Assembly (NCBI GenBank): GCA_004078665.1
Contig: SCFO01000001.1
Coordinates: forward strand, 274,377 to 338,376
DNA length: 64,000 nt
Source: Halobacillus fulvus
GTDB taxonomy: Bacteria > Bacillota > Bacilli > Bacillales > Halobacillaceae
Direction: 5' to 3'
The notes beneath the pieces were generated by a model, which was not told the origin of the DNA, ran no database searches, and saw nothing but the letters and a program-made list of their open reading frames with translations. Position numbers and translations under genes: made by a program. Shown piece by piece: positions 1 through 11,245 of this stretch (position 1 is its first letter; each line of letters opens with the position of its first letter).

Positions 1-1800
<1,800 letters not shown>

Positions 1801-1805
1801 AAGGC

Positions 1806-1842
1806 AAAGTCATGTCCGGAAAGGGAGGGCATGGCTTTTTCT
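1806..1842 (+). terminator. Rho-independent terminator after mnmA
   Basis: A 12-bp stem with G-U pairs (AAAGTCATGTCC with GGGCATGGCTTT) is followed by a T run. It ends the desulfurase-mnmA unit 30 bases before the TPR gene. Confidence 0.75.
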
Positions 1843-1871
1843 TTCATTGGACAATAGAGAGGAGATTCAAA

Positions 1872-2531
1872 ATGGATAAATTGAAGCTGGGTATAGAAGA
1901 AATGCAGAAACAAAATTATGAGGAAGCCGTCCGTTTGTTTACGGAGGCGATTGAAGAAAATCCAGATGATCCGCTCGGATATATCAACTTCGGTAACCTG
2001 TTGGCTCATATGAACGAATATGACCGGGCCGAGCGGTTTTTTAACCGGGCGATCGAAAAAGATCCGGAGGCAGCGACCGCTTACTTCGGACTAGGAAATG
2101 TCTATTATGACCAAGAAAAATACACGAAGGCTCAGGAGCATTTTTTACAGGCTGTTCAAAAAGGGCTGGATGAGGCGGATGCTCATTTCATGCTTGGAAT
2201 GACCTTCATTCATCAAGAATATACAAAACTTGCATTACCATACCTGCTTCGAGCGGCAGAACTGTCTCCGGAAGATGTCGATATTCAGTTCCAATATGGC
2301 CTCTGTCTCGCTCAAAACGGTCAGATTGATGAAGCTGAACGAGTGATGAACCATGTGCTACAATTGGAAGAAGAACATAGTGATGCCCACTATAACCTCG
2401 GTGTGATCGGTCTGCACAAGGAAGATGCCCAAACTGCGCTCCATCACTTTGAACAGGCCTTAGAAATCAATCCGGAGCACATGCTTGCTGCACACGCCAA
2501 GGGGCAGGTAGAAGCGGCGCTGAACGAGTAA
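1872..2531 (+). CDS. yrrB: Tetratricopeptide repeat protein (YrrB-like)
   Basis: This soluble protein of 219 residues is made almost entirely of about six 34-residue TPR units, with recurring patterns such as NPDDPLGYINFGNLLA, DPEAATAYFGLGNVYY and HSDAHYNLGVIGLH. TPR proteins are protein-protein scaffolds; the partner is unknown. The position between mnmA and recD2 matches B. subtilis yrrB. I chose ATG 1872 because GGAGA lies just ahead and the first repeat follows directly; an upstream in-frame ATG at 1812 lies inside the terminator stem. No signal peptide or membrane segment is seen. Confidence 0.88.
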   Translation: MDKLKLGIEEMQKQNYEEAVRLFTEAIEENPDDPLGYINFGNLLAHMNEYDRAERFFNRAIEKDPEAATAYFGLGNVYYDQEKYTKAQEHFLQAVQKGLDEADAHFMLGMTFIHQEYTKLALPYLLRAAELSPEDVDIQFQYGLCLAQNGQIDEAERVMNHVLQLEEEHSDAHYNLGVIGLHKEDAQTALHHFEQALEINPEHMLAAHAKGQVEAALNE

Positions 2532-2546
2532 GCCTTAAGGAGTAAG

Positions 2547-4880
2547 ATGATGATGACCCAACAAACGCTGTTTAATGAAACGAATGAAGATCGTCCGTTT
2601 ATCAAAGGCGAATTGAACCGGATGATTTTCCACAATGAGTCTGAGCACTTTTCGATTGCTTCTATTAATGTAAAAGAGACGAACGAGGACCTCAAGGAAA
2701 AAAGTCTCGTCATCAAAGGGCACTTTTCCCCGCTTGAGGAAGGGGAACTCTACATTTTTTATGGAGAGTTCCAGAACCATAAAAAGTTCGGGCTGCAATA
2801 TGAAGTGAAAATGTATAATCGGGTGCTTCCAGAAACGCGCGATGGACTCGTCATGTATTTGTCCAGTGATCTCTTTAAAGGGATTGGGAAAAAAACAGCG
2901 GAACGGATCATCGATCATTTAGGGGAGCAGGCGATTTCGAGAATATTGCAAGACCGATCCATTTTAGATGATATCCCCAAGCTTCCAAAAGAGAAAGCGG
3001 ACCAACTTTATCAGTCCCTTCAGGAGCATCAGGGGTTTGAACACGTCATGATTCAGCTTTCCCAGTATGGATTCGGCCTGAAGTTGTCTCAGAAAATTTA
3101 TGAGGTGTTCAAAGATCAAACCTTAGCCGTGATCGAAGAAGACCCTTATCAACTTGTTTTTAACGTCGAAGGATTCGGCTTTCACCGGGCAGATGAAATG
3201 GCCCGGGCCCAATCTCTTTCGCACGATCATCCGACAAGGATTCGGGCAGCATGCTTATATATCATGCAAAAAAATATGTCAGACGGTCACGTGTTTCTTC
3301 CGACAAAAGAATGTCTCGTCCAGGTGGAACAGCTCCTCAATCAGGGGCTTGATCCCGAAATTTCTTTTGAACAGTTATCAGAGCAGATCATTCATCTTGG
3401 TGATGAGAAACACGTCTTTATTGAGGACGATCGGTTGTATCTTCCTTCCCTTTATTTTGCCGAAAACGGATTTTGCCGCCACATTGGACGGCTTATGGAA
3501 GACAAGGTGGAATATGAGCATACCCAGGCTGATTTACTCAAGATCATAGGTGAGATCGAAGAGGAAGAGTCTCTGAGCTATGGAGACGACCAGTTCCAAG
3601 CGATTGAAAAGGCTCTTCATTCGAAACTGATGATCTTAACCGGCGGTCCCGGCACGGGAAAAACAACGGTGATTAAGGGAATCATCCATTCGTTTTCTAA
3701 GCTGAACGACGTGTCGATCGATCCGGATGCTTACGATTCCGATCAGCCATTTCCCTTTATCCTGGCTGCACCAACTGGAAGAGCGGCAAAGCGAATGACA
3801 GAATCGACAGGTTTACCTGCGAGTACGATTCATCGTCTCTTAGGCTGGGATGGGCATGATCAGTTCGAAAGAAATCAGAACAATCCTTTAGAGGGAAAAG
3901 TCTTGATTATTGATGAGTTTTCCATGGTTGATATATGGCTTGCCAATCAGTTGTTTCGGGCCATCCCCTCAGATATGCAAGTACTGATTGTCGGAGACGA
4001 AGATCAGCTCCCGTCTGTCGGCCCCGGTCAAGTGCTAGCCGATCTCCTGGCTTCAGGGGAAGTGCCATCCGTTAAGCTGACAGAAGTTTACCGGCAAAAA
4101 GAAGGATCAAAAATCATTCAGCTTGCTCATGAAATTAAAAATGACCAGTGTTCACCTGCTTCTTTGACGAAAGAGCATGATTTTAATTTCATCCAGGCTG
4201 GAGAATCACAATTGACTGATCTCGTGACGAATATCGTAAAAAAGGCCGTCGATAAGGGGATTGATATGAGAGATCTTCAAGTCCTCGCCCCTATGTACCG
4301 GACCGATGTGGGGATTCACAAATTGAATGCAGAAATCCAGCGGATGGTGAATCCGAAAAGCAAGCAAAAACGGGACTTGGTTTATAAGGACTTGGTCTAT
4401 CGTAAAGGGGATAAAGTGATTCAACTCGTCAATCAACCGGAAGACGGTGTCTATAATGGGGACATCGGAGAAATTGTCGCGATTTTCCGCGAGGAGGAAA
4501 ACGTAGACGGAGTCGAGCAGGTGGTCGTGGATTTTGACGGGAAAGAAGTCGTGTATCCGAAAAAAGAGTTGAGCAACATCATGCATGCTTACTGTACTTC
4601 GATTCATAAATCACAGGGGAGTGAATTTTCGATTGTCATCCTGCCTGTTGTGCGGAGCTACCGGCGAATGCTCAGAAAAAACCTTCTGTACACAGCGATT
4701 ACACGTTCCAAACAGTCCCTTATCATTTGCGGTGATCGACACGCCTTCCTCGACGGTATCCGTACAACAGATACGAACCTTCGCTACACGTACCTGACCG
4801 AAAAGCTCCAGAACGAACAGCATACGGAGCAAGTATCAGAGGAAGAGGAGGAGGAGATCTCGCCTTATGACTTCATGTAG
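2547..4880 (+). CDS. recD2: ATP-dependent RecD2-like DNA helicase
   Basis: This is a superfamily 1B 5'-3' DNA helicase acting in DNA repair and replication-fork maintenance without RecBC. Helix-hairpin-helix-like segments lie in the N-terminal third (LFKGIGKKTAERIIDHLG). Walker A is ILTGGPGTGKTT near residue 365, Walker B is VLIIDEFSMVD, and further helicase motifs are VGDEDQLPSVGPG and the C-terminal YCTSIHKSQGSEF. The 777-residue length is typical of RecD2. Three consecutive ATGs (2547, 2550, 2553) follow AAGGAG; 2550 has the best spacing, so the first residue is uncertain. It ends in an acidic tail. B. subtilis yrrC is the counterpart. Confidence 0.95.
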   Translation: MMMTQQTLFNETNEDRPFIKGELNRMIFHNESEHFSIASINVKETNEDLKEKSLVIKGHFSPLEEGELYIFYGEFQNHKKFGLQYEVKMYNRVLPETRDGLVMYLSSDLFKGIGKKTAERIIDHLGEQAISRILQDRSILDDIPKLPKEKADQLYQSLQEHQGFEHVMIQLSQYGFGLKLSQKIYEVFKDQTLAVIEEDPYQLVFNVEGFGFHRADEMARAQSLSHDHPTRIRAACLYIMQKNMSDGHVFLPTKECLVQVEQLLNQGLDPEISFEQLSEQIIHLGDEKHVFIEDDRLYLPSLYFAENGFCRHIGRLMEDKVEYEHTQADLLKIIGEIEEEESLSYGDDQFQAIEKALHSKLMILTGGPGTGKTTVIKGIIHSFSKLNDVSIDPDAYDSDQPFPFILAAPTGRAAKRMTESTGLPASTIHRLLGWDGHDQFERNQNNPLEGKVLIIDEFSMVDIWLANQLFRAIPSDMQVLIVGDEDQLPSVGPGQVLADLLASGEVPSVKLTEVYRQKEGSKIIQLAHEIKNDQCSPASLTKEHDFNFIQAGESQLTDLVTNIVKKAVDKGIDMRDLQVLAPMYRTDVGIHKLNAEIQRMVNPKSKQKRDLVYKDLVYRKGDKVIQLVNQPEDGVYNGDIGEIVAIFREEENVDGVEQVVVDFDGKEVVYPKKELSNIMHAYCTSIHKSQGSEFSIVILPVVRSYRRMLRKNLLYTAITRSKQSLIICGDRHAFLDGIRTTDTNLRYTYLTEKLQNEQHTEQVSEEEEEEISPYDFM

Positions 4881-4947
4881 GTGATCCTCAGAACCCATCG
4901 GATGTTTTAAATAAAATGACCATATAATATAGAAAGTGGGGATCGAG

Positions 4948-5751
4948 TTGCCACATCGTCTCGCCATGTCGGGCAGTACCATTATGTCTGATGCCTCTCA
5001 GTTCCATAAACTCTTTAACAAAGAGTGCTCTCATGTGGAAATTGGAGAATTTGAAGATATGAAATCATTTGAAGAATTTTTGGAACAACGGGAAAAGCAT
5101 CAAGTGACGTACGGCGTCCATTCTCCTCTGATTCGAGGGGAAAGCAAGTATGATCTACTGGAAGAAGTACAATATCCAGTGGAGGAAGCGAGAAGGCAGC
5201 TAGTAAGAGAGGCCGCGATCCTCTCAGAACGTGGAGCGGAGTACCTGCTTGTCCATTTTCCTTTTTTCTTGAATGAAGCCACGGATTCTTCGCGCTCTCA
5301 AATCGAAGAGGGACTGCATTTTCTAAAGGAATTGCAGGATCAATACCAGCTTCCTATCGTCTGTGAACCGAAGCTTGGAAAAAACAGATCTTCCTATGGG
5401 ATAGAGCGTCTTCACGCATTTCCGAACAATCTGTTGAAAAAATATGATGTTTCCATATGCATAGATATCGGGGATTACCGGATGGCCACAAAGGAAGAGT
5501 GGAAGACTTACGTAGAACCGTTGCTGCCTTTTACGAAAGTCATCCACTTACATAATGTAGTATTGGGGGAAGAGTATTATTACTGGAGTCCTATACACCC
5601 GGATTTCGATCATTACGATATGAAGCCGATGATCGAGCTCTTGTCATCTGGTGGAAGAAAATACTTCGTATTAGAGCACACCCCTCATACAAATCCGAGC
5701 GCAAGGCAGATTTCAGAAGGGGTCCATTGGGTGAGCCAATTGATTACATAA
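4948..5751 (+). CDS. Xylose isomerase-like TIM-barrel protein (AP endonuclease 2 family fold)
   Basis: This is a protein of about 267 residues with the strand-loop pattern of the xylose isomerase-like TIM barrel: YGVHSPL, YLLVHFPFF, IVCEPKLG, VSICIDIGDYRMA, KVIHLHNV and YFVLEHT. The acidic and histidine residues at strand ends (CEPK, DIGD, HLHN, LEHT) could hold metal. Relatives include sugar epimerases/isomerases and endonuclease IV, so the substrate cannot be stated. TTG 4948 is preferred, with GTGGGGA upstream; an in-frame GTG at 4936 is an alternative. A TATAAT at 4923-4928 sits close ahead, which would give a very short leader. It lies between recD2 and a zinc-ribbon gene. Confidence 0.72.
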   Translation: MPHRLAMSGSTIMSDASQFHKLFNKECSHVEIGEFEDMKSFEEFLEQREKHQVTYGVHSPLIRGESKYDLLEEVQYPVEEARRQLVREAAILSERGAEYLLVHFPFFLNEATDSSRSQIEEGLHFLKELQDQYQLPIVCEPKLGKNRSSYGIERLHAFPNNLLKKYDVSICIDIGDYRMATKEEWKTYVEPLLPFTKVIHLHNVVLGEEYYYWSPIHPDFDHYDMKPMIELLSSGGRKYFVLEHTPHTNPSARQISEGVHWVSQLIT

Positions 5752-5807
5752 TGTATGAATAAAAGCGGTTTGGACATACTGTTTGGTAAAAAAGGAGCAC
5801 CATACCA

Positions 5808-5984
5808 ATGAAGTGTCCGAACTGTGAAAGTAAAAACCTCGGGAAAATAGGAACACAACAATATTTTTGCTGGAACTGCTGTCTAGAGCTGACGATCGAG
5901 AACGGAAAAATGAATATTCATCAGGTAGAAGAAGACGGAACGTTAAGTTCGTTAAACGACCTTTTTTATCAGCAGGGATCCTAA
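5808..5984 (+). CDS. Zinc-ribbon micro-protein, function unknown
   Basis: This is a 58-residue protein that begins MKCPNCESKNLGKIG and continues QQYFCWNCCLELTI, giving two CxxC knuckles (CPNC and CWNC) that could form one zinc ribbon. The C-terminal half is acidic and ends LNDLFYQQGS. AAAGGAG lies about 11 bases ahead of the ATG. The stop is 6 bases before the start of the AI-2E-type gene, which itself has no good ribosome-binding site, so the two are probably translated in a coupled way. Short proteins of this kind occur at this position in bacilli. The function is not known; nucleic-acid binding is only a guess from the fold. Confidence 0.7.
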   Translation: MKCPNCESKNLGKIGTQQYFCWNCCLELTIENGKMNIHQVEEDGTLSSLNDLFYQQGS

Positions 5985-5990
5985 ACATTT

Positions 5991-7058
5991 ATGAGTACTC
6001 AACTTCCCAAATGGGTAAGACGTCTTTTAGTCCTCTTTATTGTGTTAGTTTCCCTTCTTGTACTTGCTTGGCTGTTTCCTTATTATGATCATGTTCTTGC
6101 CATGGTGGGAAGAATCGCTTTACCTTTTCTGCTTGCCCTTATTCTATCGCTTCTTTTACATCCTTTGATCGGTTTGATTGAAGAAATCGGTGCGCCGAGA
6201 ACGTTGGCTATTTTACTTGTGTTTCTCGCGTTCTTTTCGCTGGCGGGATACGGGATTTATCGAGGCTACCCCTTATTTCTAAATCAGTTGAAGCTGATGG
6301 GAGAGCAAATCCCGCATTTAACGCAAATTTATCAGCAATGGACAACGGAGTTATACGCACAAACCGAGCGCTTTCCTGATGGAATACATGAAAAGCTAGA
6401 CCATCGTTTTTCTGAATTTGAGGAATGGTTGAGCACAAGAGTGATGGGGATTTTTGCAAGCTTGCGTGGTCTTTTGAATATGGTCGTTCTTTTTGCAGTC
6501 GTGCCTGTGATGACGTTTTATTTTCTGAAGGATTATAACCGAATCGGAAAGTGGTTGATCCAGCTTCTGCCCGAGTCCTGGCATGATGAGGCGATTCGAC
6601 TGACGAAGGAATTGAATCATTCATTAGGGGGATACATTCGCGGTCAGCTTTTGATCAGTTTATTTGTAGGCGTTTTGGCTACAGTAGGCTTTTGGTTGAT
6701 TGACCTTCCATATCCCTTAATTCTTGGACTTGTGGCAGGGATAACCAATATCATTCCCTACTTCGGCCCGCTACTAGGGGCGATCCCGGCTTTAATTATC
6801 GCCCTTACTTTATCCTTGCAAAGCTTTCTTTTTACTGGTCTTGTCATCGTCATCATTCAAGTGGCAGAAGGAAACTTGCTATCTCCCTACATCATGGGAA
6901 GAAGTATTCATATCCATCCTCTTTTCATTATTCTTGCGTTATTAGCAGGAGGAGAACTGGCGGGGATTCCGGGGCTTATTCTGGCAGTTCCTGTCCTGAC
7001 ATGCCTCAAAGTGATTGTGGAAGAAGTGAGGGCGGGGCGTCTGAGCGTTGACAGATAA
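5991..7058 (+). CDS. yrrI: AI-2E family (PerM/YrrI-type) membrane transporter
   Basis: This is a polytopic membrane protein of 355 residues with the family pattern: N-terminal hydrophobic helices (VRRLLVLFIVLVSLLVLAWLF), a soluble middle region, then a C-terminal hydrophobic bundle with IPYFGPLLGAIPALIIAL and a final GIPGLILAVPVLTCLKV. The family was named after a proposed autoinducer-2 exporter; some members are Na+/H+ antiporters, so the substrate is open. Synteny with B. subtilis yrrI (upstream of alaS) is clear. Its stop codon lies inside the alaS promoter. Confidence 0.88.
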   Translation: MSTQLPKWVRRLLVLFIVLVSLLVLAWLFPYYDHVLAMVGRIALPFLLALILSLLLHPLIGLIEEIGAPRTLAILLVFLAFFSLAGYGIYRGYPLFLNQLKLMGEQIPHLTQIYQQWTTELYAQTERFPDGIHEKLDHRFSEFEEWLSTRVMGIFASLRGLLNMVVLFAVVPVMTFYFLKDYNRIGKWLIQLLPESWHDEAIRLTKELNHSLGGYIRGQLLISLFVGVLATVGFWLIDLPYPLILGLVAGITNIIPYFGPLLGAIPALIIALTLSLQSFLFTGLVIVIIQVAEGNLLSPYIMGRSIHIHPLFIILALLAGGELAGIPGLILAVPVLTCLKVIVEEVRAGRLSVDR

Positions 7059-7076
7059 GGGATAGTTATCTATAAT
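7048..7076 (+). promoter_or_regulatory. Sigma-A promoter of the alaS T-box transcript
   Basis: TTGACA at 7048-7053 and TATAAT at 7071-7076 are both perfect consensus with a 17-base spacer. The -35 and the spacer overlap the last codons and stop of the upstream membrane-protein gene. Transcription should start near 7083. Confidence 0.9.
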
Positions 7077-7082
7077 AGCGCA

Positions 7083-7341
7083 TATCGACACTATATGAAC
7101 GAATCAAAATGTTGAAGGAAATGAGTAGGCAATGACTTCATGACAGAGAGGCGTTTCCGTGGCTGGAAGAGACGCTATGAATAAGGATTGCTGAAGCTAT
7201 TCTGGAGTGCGGTTAATAACCGCCGGCGTTCGCCCCGTTACAGGCGTGCTCGAGTTGATAGACAGAAGTCTATAATCAGGGTGGTACCGCGGATTGAACT
7301 CCCGTCCCTGCCGTAGTGCAGGAACGGGAGTTTTTCGTTTG
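7083..7341 (+). promoter_or_regulatory. T-box leader (tRNA-Ala sensing) of alaS
   Basis: The T-box sequence AGGGTGGTACCGCGG is at 7278-7292, followed by a terminator hairpin whose arms are AACTCCCGT..CCTGC and GCAGG..ACGGGAGTT (7297-7332) with a T run. Uncharged tRNA should bind and favour the antiterminator. Comparison with the glyQ leader in this window (TGAA-xxx-xTTCTGGAG in both) points to the specifier codon GCT at 7196-7198, an alanine codon, as expected. This fills the gap between yrrI and alaS. Confidence 0.93.
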
Positions 7342-7395
7342 TATAGATTCAGGACAGTTTACACGTCTGTCTAACTTTAAGGAGGGTATTCATAT

Positions 7396-10032
7396 ATGAA
7401 AAAATTAACTTCAGCTGACGTCCGTCAAATGTTTTTAGACTTTTTCAAAGAAAAACAGCACAGTGTGGAACCGAGTGCTTCACTTGTTCCTCATGAAGAT
7501 CCAACCCTTTTATGGATCAACAGTGGCGTAGCTACCTTGAAAAAATACTTTGATGGCCGGGTTGTACCAGATAATCCGAGAATCGTGAATGCTCAAAAAT
7601 CTATTCGTACAAATGATATCGAAAATGTTGGATTTACAGCTCGTCACCATACATTCTTTGAAATGCTGGGGAACTTTTCGATCGGAGATTATTTTAAAGA
7701 AGAAGCCATCGTATGGGCATGGGAATTCCTGACAAGCCCGGACTGGATCGGCTTTGATCCCGAAAAATTAGCGGTCACCGTTCATCCAGAAGACGATGAG
7801 GCGTATGAGCTTTGGAGAGATAAAGTAGGTCTTGATGAGGAGCGCATCATTCGCATCGAAGAGAACTTCTGGGATATCGGAGAAGGCCCAAGTGGTCCGA
7901 ATACAGAAATTTTCTATGATCGTGGAGAAGAGTTCGGAAACGATCCGACGGATTCTGAGCTTTATCCTGGTGGAGAGAATGAGCGTTACCTTGAAATTTG
8001 GAACCTCGTATTTTCTCAGTTCAATCACAACCCAGATGACACATATACACCACTTCCGAAGAAGAACATTGATACAGGCATGGGGCTCGAGCGGATGGTC
8101 TGCGTGATTCAGGGGACCCAAACAAACTTTGAAACCGATCTGTTCATGCCGATCATCGAAGCGACTGAAAAAATTTCCGGACATGCGTACGGGGAGAATG
8201 AAGCATGGGATTCCTCCTTTAAAGTGATTGCTGATCACATGAGAACGGTCACTTTCGCTGTCAGTGACGGAGCGCTTCCTTCCAATGAGGGACGAGGGTA
8301 TGTATTGCGCCGTCTCCTTCGTCGTGCGGTCCGCTTCGCTAAACAGATCGGGATCGACGAACCGTTCATGTACAAGCTGGTACCGGAAGTGTCCGGCATC
8401 ATGCATGACTTTTACCCGGAAGTAAAAGAGAAAGAAGCGTTCATTCAAAACGTCATTAAGACAGAAGAAGAGCGTTTCCATGAAACATTGAACGAAGGTC
8501 TTGCCATTTTATCTAAAATCATGAAGCAGGAAACGGAAAAGGGCAGCAATGTGTTTCCAGGTGTGGAAGTTTTCCGTCTTTATGATACGTATGGCTTCCC
8601 TAAAGAACTGACCGAAGAGTATGTAGCAGAAGCAGGATTCACCATCGATGAAGAAGGCTTCCGTCATGAAATGGAGAAGCAGAGGGAACGTGCAAGAAGC
8701 GCCCGTCAAAAAACAGACTCCATGCAAATTCAAGACAGCGTCCTTGGCGATGTCTATGTTGCTAGTGAGTTCGTAGGATATGACCAGCTGCAAACAGACT
8801 CTGAAATTGTAGAGCTGATTAAAGGTAAGAACCTAAGTGAAACAGCAGAAGAAGGCGATACGGTCTATCTATTCCTTGATCGCACCCCTTTCTACGCTGA
8901 AAGTGGAGGTCAGATTGCCGATAAAGGAATACTAAGCTCTGACCAGGCCAAACTTGAAGTGCAAAACGTACAAAAAGCGCCGAACGGACAGCATATGCAC
9001 GAAGCTGTCGTCAAAAGCGGCCGAATTGAAAAGGGAGATAAAGTCCAGGCTAATGTAGATGCTGGTACACGTTCATTTATCGTAAAGAACCATACCGCTA
9101 CCCATTTGCTTCACCAGGCATTGAAACATGTTCTCGGTGATCACGTCAATCAAGCGGGGTCTCTCGTTGCACCTGATCGTCTTCGTTTCGATTTCTCTCA
9201 TTTTGGTTCTGTATCCAATGAAGAAATTGAACAAATCGAGTCGATTGTCAATGAAAAAGTGTGGCAGTCGATTCCTGTTTCAATTGAAATCAATTCAATT
9301 GAAGAGGCTAAAGAAAGAGGAGCAATGGCTCTGTTCGGTGAGAAATATGGAGAGACGGTCCGTGTCGTCCAAGTCGGAGACTATAGCTTAGAGCTTTGCG
9401 GTGGCTGTCACGTACAGAATACGGCTGAAATCGGATTGTTCAAAATTGTAACGGAATCCGGAATCGGTGCAGGAACGCGTCGAATCGAAGCTGTCACGGC
9501 AAAAGACGCTTACCTGTATATGAACGGTAAAGAAAACCTATTAAAACAGGCAGGAAGCCTTCTCAAAACGAAGCCGGAGCAGGTACCTGATCGAATCGAA
9601 GTTCTTCATAAAGAGATGAAGGATCTACAGAAAGAGAATGAATCTCTGAGCTCGAAGCTGTCGAACATGGAAGCTTCCAATATCCTTGATGAAGTAGAAA
9701 ATATTGAAGGTGTCCAAGTTCTTGCTAAACAGGTGGATGTGAAGGATATGAATGCTTTACGTGCGATGGTCGACGACCTCAAACAAAAGCTGGATTCCGG
9801 AATCATTCTGCTTGCTGCTCCAAATGGAAATAAAGTTCAATTGATTGCAGGAGTCTCGAAGGATTTAGTAGAAAAAGGATATCATGCAGGACAATTGATT
9901 AAGGAAGCTGCTTCACGCTGCGGCGGAGGCGGAGGCGGACGCCCTGACATGGCACAGGCAGGAGGCAAAGATGCTTCTAAGATTCCGGACGCTTTAAGTT
10001 TTGCCAGAGAGTATGTCAGTCAAAACGCCTAG
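7396..10032 (+). CDS. alaS: Alanine--tRNA ligase
   Basis: This class II aminoacyl-tRNA synthetase (878 residues, normal length) charges tRNA-Ala and edits mischarged Ser/Gly. The N-terminal catalytic domain starts at [12 protein letters not shown] and contains [18 protein letters not shown]. The editing domain carries the zinc-site residues in [11 protein letters not shown] and CGGCHV. The C-terminal C-Ala domain has the glycine-rich [23 protein letters not shown] precedes the ATG. Expression is controlled by the T-box leader just upstream. A long reading frame on the other strand inside this gene is a shadow. Confidence 0.98.
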   Translation: MKKLTSADVRQMFLDFFKEKQHSVEPSASLVPHEDPTLLWINSGVATLKKYFDGRVVPDNPRIVNAQKSIRTNDIENVGFTARHHTFFEMLGNFSIGDYFKEEAIVWAWEFLTSPDWIGFDPEKLAVTVHPEDDEAYELWRDKVGLDEERIIRIEENFWDIGEGPSGPNTEIFYDRGEEFGNDPTDSELYPGGENERYLEIWNLVFSQFNHNPDDTYTPLPKKNIDTGMGLERMVCVIQGTQTNFETDLFMPIIEATEKISGHAYGENEAWDSSFKVIADHMRTVTFAVSDGALPSNEGRGYVLRRLLRRAVRFAKQIGIDEPFMYKLVPEVSGIMHDFYPEVKEKEAFIQNVIKTEEERFHETLNEGLAILSKIMKQETEKGSNVFPGVEVFRLYDTYGFPKELTEEYVAEAGFTIDEEGFRHEMEKQRERARSARQKTDSMQIQDSVLGDVYVASEFVGYDQLQTDSEIVELIKGKNLSETAEEGDTVYLFLDRTPFYAESGGQIADKGILSSDQAKLEVQNVQKAPNGQHMHEAVVKSGRIEKGDKVQANVDAGTRSFIVKNHTATHLLHQALKHVLGDHVNQAGSLVAPDRLRFDFSHFGSVSNEEIEQIESIVNEKVWQSIPVSIEINSIEEAKERGAMALFGEKYGETVRVVQVGDYSLELCGGCHVQNTAEIGLFKIVTESGIGAGTRRIEAVTAKDAYLYMNGKENLLKQAGSLLKTKPEQVPDRIEVLHKEMKDLQKENESLSSKLSNMEASNILDEVENIEGVQVLAKQVDVKDMNALRAMVDDLKQKLDSGIILLAAPNGNKVQLIAGVSKDLVEKGYHAGQLIKEAASRCGGGGGGRPDMAQAGGKDASKIPDALSFAREYVSQNA

Positions 10033-10033
10033 T

Positions 10034-10062
10034 TTTTCATAAGTCCAAAACAGGTATATAAT
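10034..10062 (+). promoter_or_regulatory. Probable sigma-A promoter for yrzL-ruvX-yrzB
   Basis: TTTTCA at 10034-10039 and TATAAT at 10057-10062 are separated by 17 bases, in the short gap after alaS. The -35 is weak (4 of 6), so the operon may also be read from the alaS promoter. Confidence 0.5.
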
Positions 10063-10096
10063 GAAGTAAAGACAAATTTTGTGCGAGGTGACAGTG

Positions 10097-10369
10097 ATGA
10101 GTTCAATGGATAAAACGATGAGATTTAATTTCTCTGAAGAACCGTTTGACCAGGATGTCCGATCTGTACTATTGTCTGTACACGGATCCCTTCAAGAAAA
10201 AGGGTACAACCCGATCAATCAGATCGTCGGGTATTTATTGTCGGGTGACCCGGCCTACATCCCCCGTCATCATGATGCCAGAAATCTGATCCGCAAAATC
10301 GAGCGGGATGAATTAATTGAAGAACTCGTGAAGTTTTATTTAGAAAAGAATAAAGAGGGCGTTGAATGA
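10097..10369 (+). CDS. yrzL: IreB family regulatory protein (DUF965)
   Basis: This 90-residue protein has the strongly conserved IreB-family features: a start with threonines near the N-terminus (DKTMRFNF), then [34 protein letters not shown] and [15 protein letters not shown]. In Enterococcus, IreB is phosphorylated on N-terminal threonines by the PASTA kinase IreK and affects cephalosporin resistance; the role in bacilli is less clear. ATG 10097 follows GAGGTG; the upstream frame is not conserved. It overlaps ruvX by ATGA, so translation is coupled. Confidence 0.93.
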   Translation: MSSMDKTMRFNFSEEPFDQDVRSVLLSVHGSLQEKGYNPINQIVGYLLSGDPAYIPRHHDARNLIRKIERDELIEELVKFYLEKNKEGVE

Positions 10370-10782
10370 AAAAAATAGGTTTAGACGTCGGCGAAAAAAC
10401 AGTGGGCATCGCGATTTCAGATGCCCTTGGCTGGACAGCCCAAGGGCTGACGACCCTCCGCTGGGACGAAAATGATTACGGAACGATTCGTGAGCCGCTT
10501 CGTGAAATCATCCAAGAACACGATGTAACCGAAGCGGTTGTCGGGTTTCCGAAAAACATGAACGGAACAGTCGGGCCGAGAGGTGAAGCCAGTCAGAAAT
10601 TCGCCGCATGGATGGAAAAAGAATATAAGGTGACCTCCCATCTTTGGGATGAGCGACTCACCACAATGGCTGCAGAACGTGTGTTGATCGATGCGGATGT
10701 GAGCCGTAAGAAAAGAAAGAAAGTCATCGACAAGATGGCAGCGGTTATGATTTTACAAAGCTACATGGATGCAAAACAATAA
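10366..10782 (+). CDS. ruvX: Holliday junction resolvase-like RuvX/YqgF, pre-16S rRNA nuclease
   Basis: This RNase H-fold nuclease (138 residues) is needed for maturation of the 16S rRNA 5' end. The first strand carries the catalytic aspartate in [15 protein letters not shown], and further family motifs are [15 protein letters not shown] and [11 protein letters not shown], the last acidic site. It starts inside the yrzL stop (ATGA overlap) and is followed 15 bases later by yrzB. The order yrzL-ruvX-yrzB after alaS is conserved in Firmicutes. Confidence 0.96.
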   Translation: MKKIGLDVGEKTVGIAISDALGWTAQGLTTLRWDENDYGTIREPLREIIQEHDVTEAVVGFPKNMNGTVGPRGEASQKFAAWMEKEYKVTSHLWDERLTTMAAERVLIDADVSRKKRKKVIDKMAAVMILQSYMDAKQ

Positions 10783-10797
10783 AGGAGGCCATCACTT

Positions 10798-11082
10798 ATG
10801 GCACTTGAAAAAGAAGAGAGAATCATCATTCCTGATGAGAACGGAGAAGAACATTTATTTGAGGTTCTTTTCACATTCGATGTCGAGCAGACAGAGCAAT
10901 CTTACATTGCGGTCGTTCCAGCTGAACAAAAAGAAGGCGATGAAGTGGAAGTATTCGCTTTCCGTTACGAGGAAAAAGGCAATGAAGAAGATGATTTAGC
11001 CCTATTCCAAATCGAATCAGACGAAGAATGGGAAATGGTTGAAGAAATGTTAAACACTCTGACGGATGAAGATCTAGCGTAA
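10798..11082 (+). CDS. yrzB: DUF1292 family protein YrzB
   Basis: This small, very acidic protein of 94 residues contains the DUF1292 core EERIIIPDENGEEHLFEVLFTFDV and ends in EEWEMVEEMLNTL. No catalytic residues can be named and the function is unknown. AAAGGAGG lies 9 bases ahead of the ATG. It is the last gene of the yrzL-ruvX-yrzB unit and is followed by a strong terminator. Confidence 0.9.
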   Translation: MALEKEERIIIPDENGEEHLFEVLFTFDVEQTEQSYIAVVPAEQKEGDEVEVFAFRYEEKGNEEDDLALFQIESDEEWEMVEEMLNTLTDEDLA

Positions 11083-11094
11083 AGATATAGATAG

Positions 11095-11126
11095 AACCTG
11101 CCAGTGCTTTCTGGCAGGTTTTTTAT
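11095..11126 (+). terminator. Rho-independent terminator after yrzB
   Basis: A perfect 10-bp stem (AACCTGCCAG with CTGGCAGGTT) and a 6-base loop are followed by TTTTT. Confidence 0.92.
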
Positions 11127-11245
11127 TTTGATTAAATTTGTTATAACTATAGATAAGAATCATGATTTTGTTGAGATTTCATGACAAATGTAGAAACGTG
11201 TACAAGTGTTATAGTATAATGTACCGGATGGAAGGGGGAAGTCTG

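Noticed and set aside
7768-8481. Long open frame (237 codons) on the - strand
   Set aside because: It lies wholly inside alaS on the opposite strand, has no ribosome-binding site and no recognisable domain; it is a codon-bias shadow.
9926-9945. Short GGC/GGA-rich tract as a repeat element
   Set aside because: It codes for the conserved polyglycine motif of the AlaRS C-terminal domain.
11162-11245. Longer N-terminus for mltG
   Set aside because: The extra codons come before the ribosome-binding site and overlap the promoter region.
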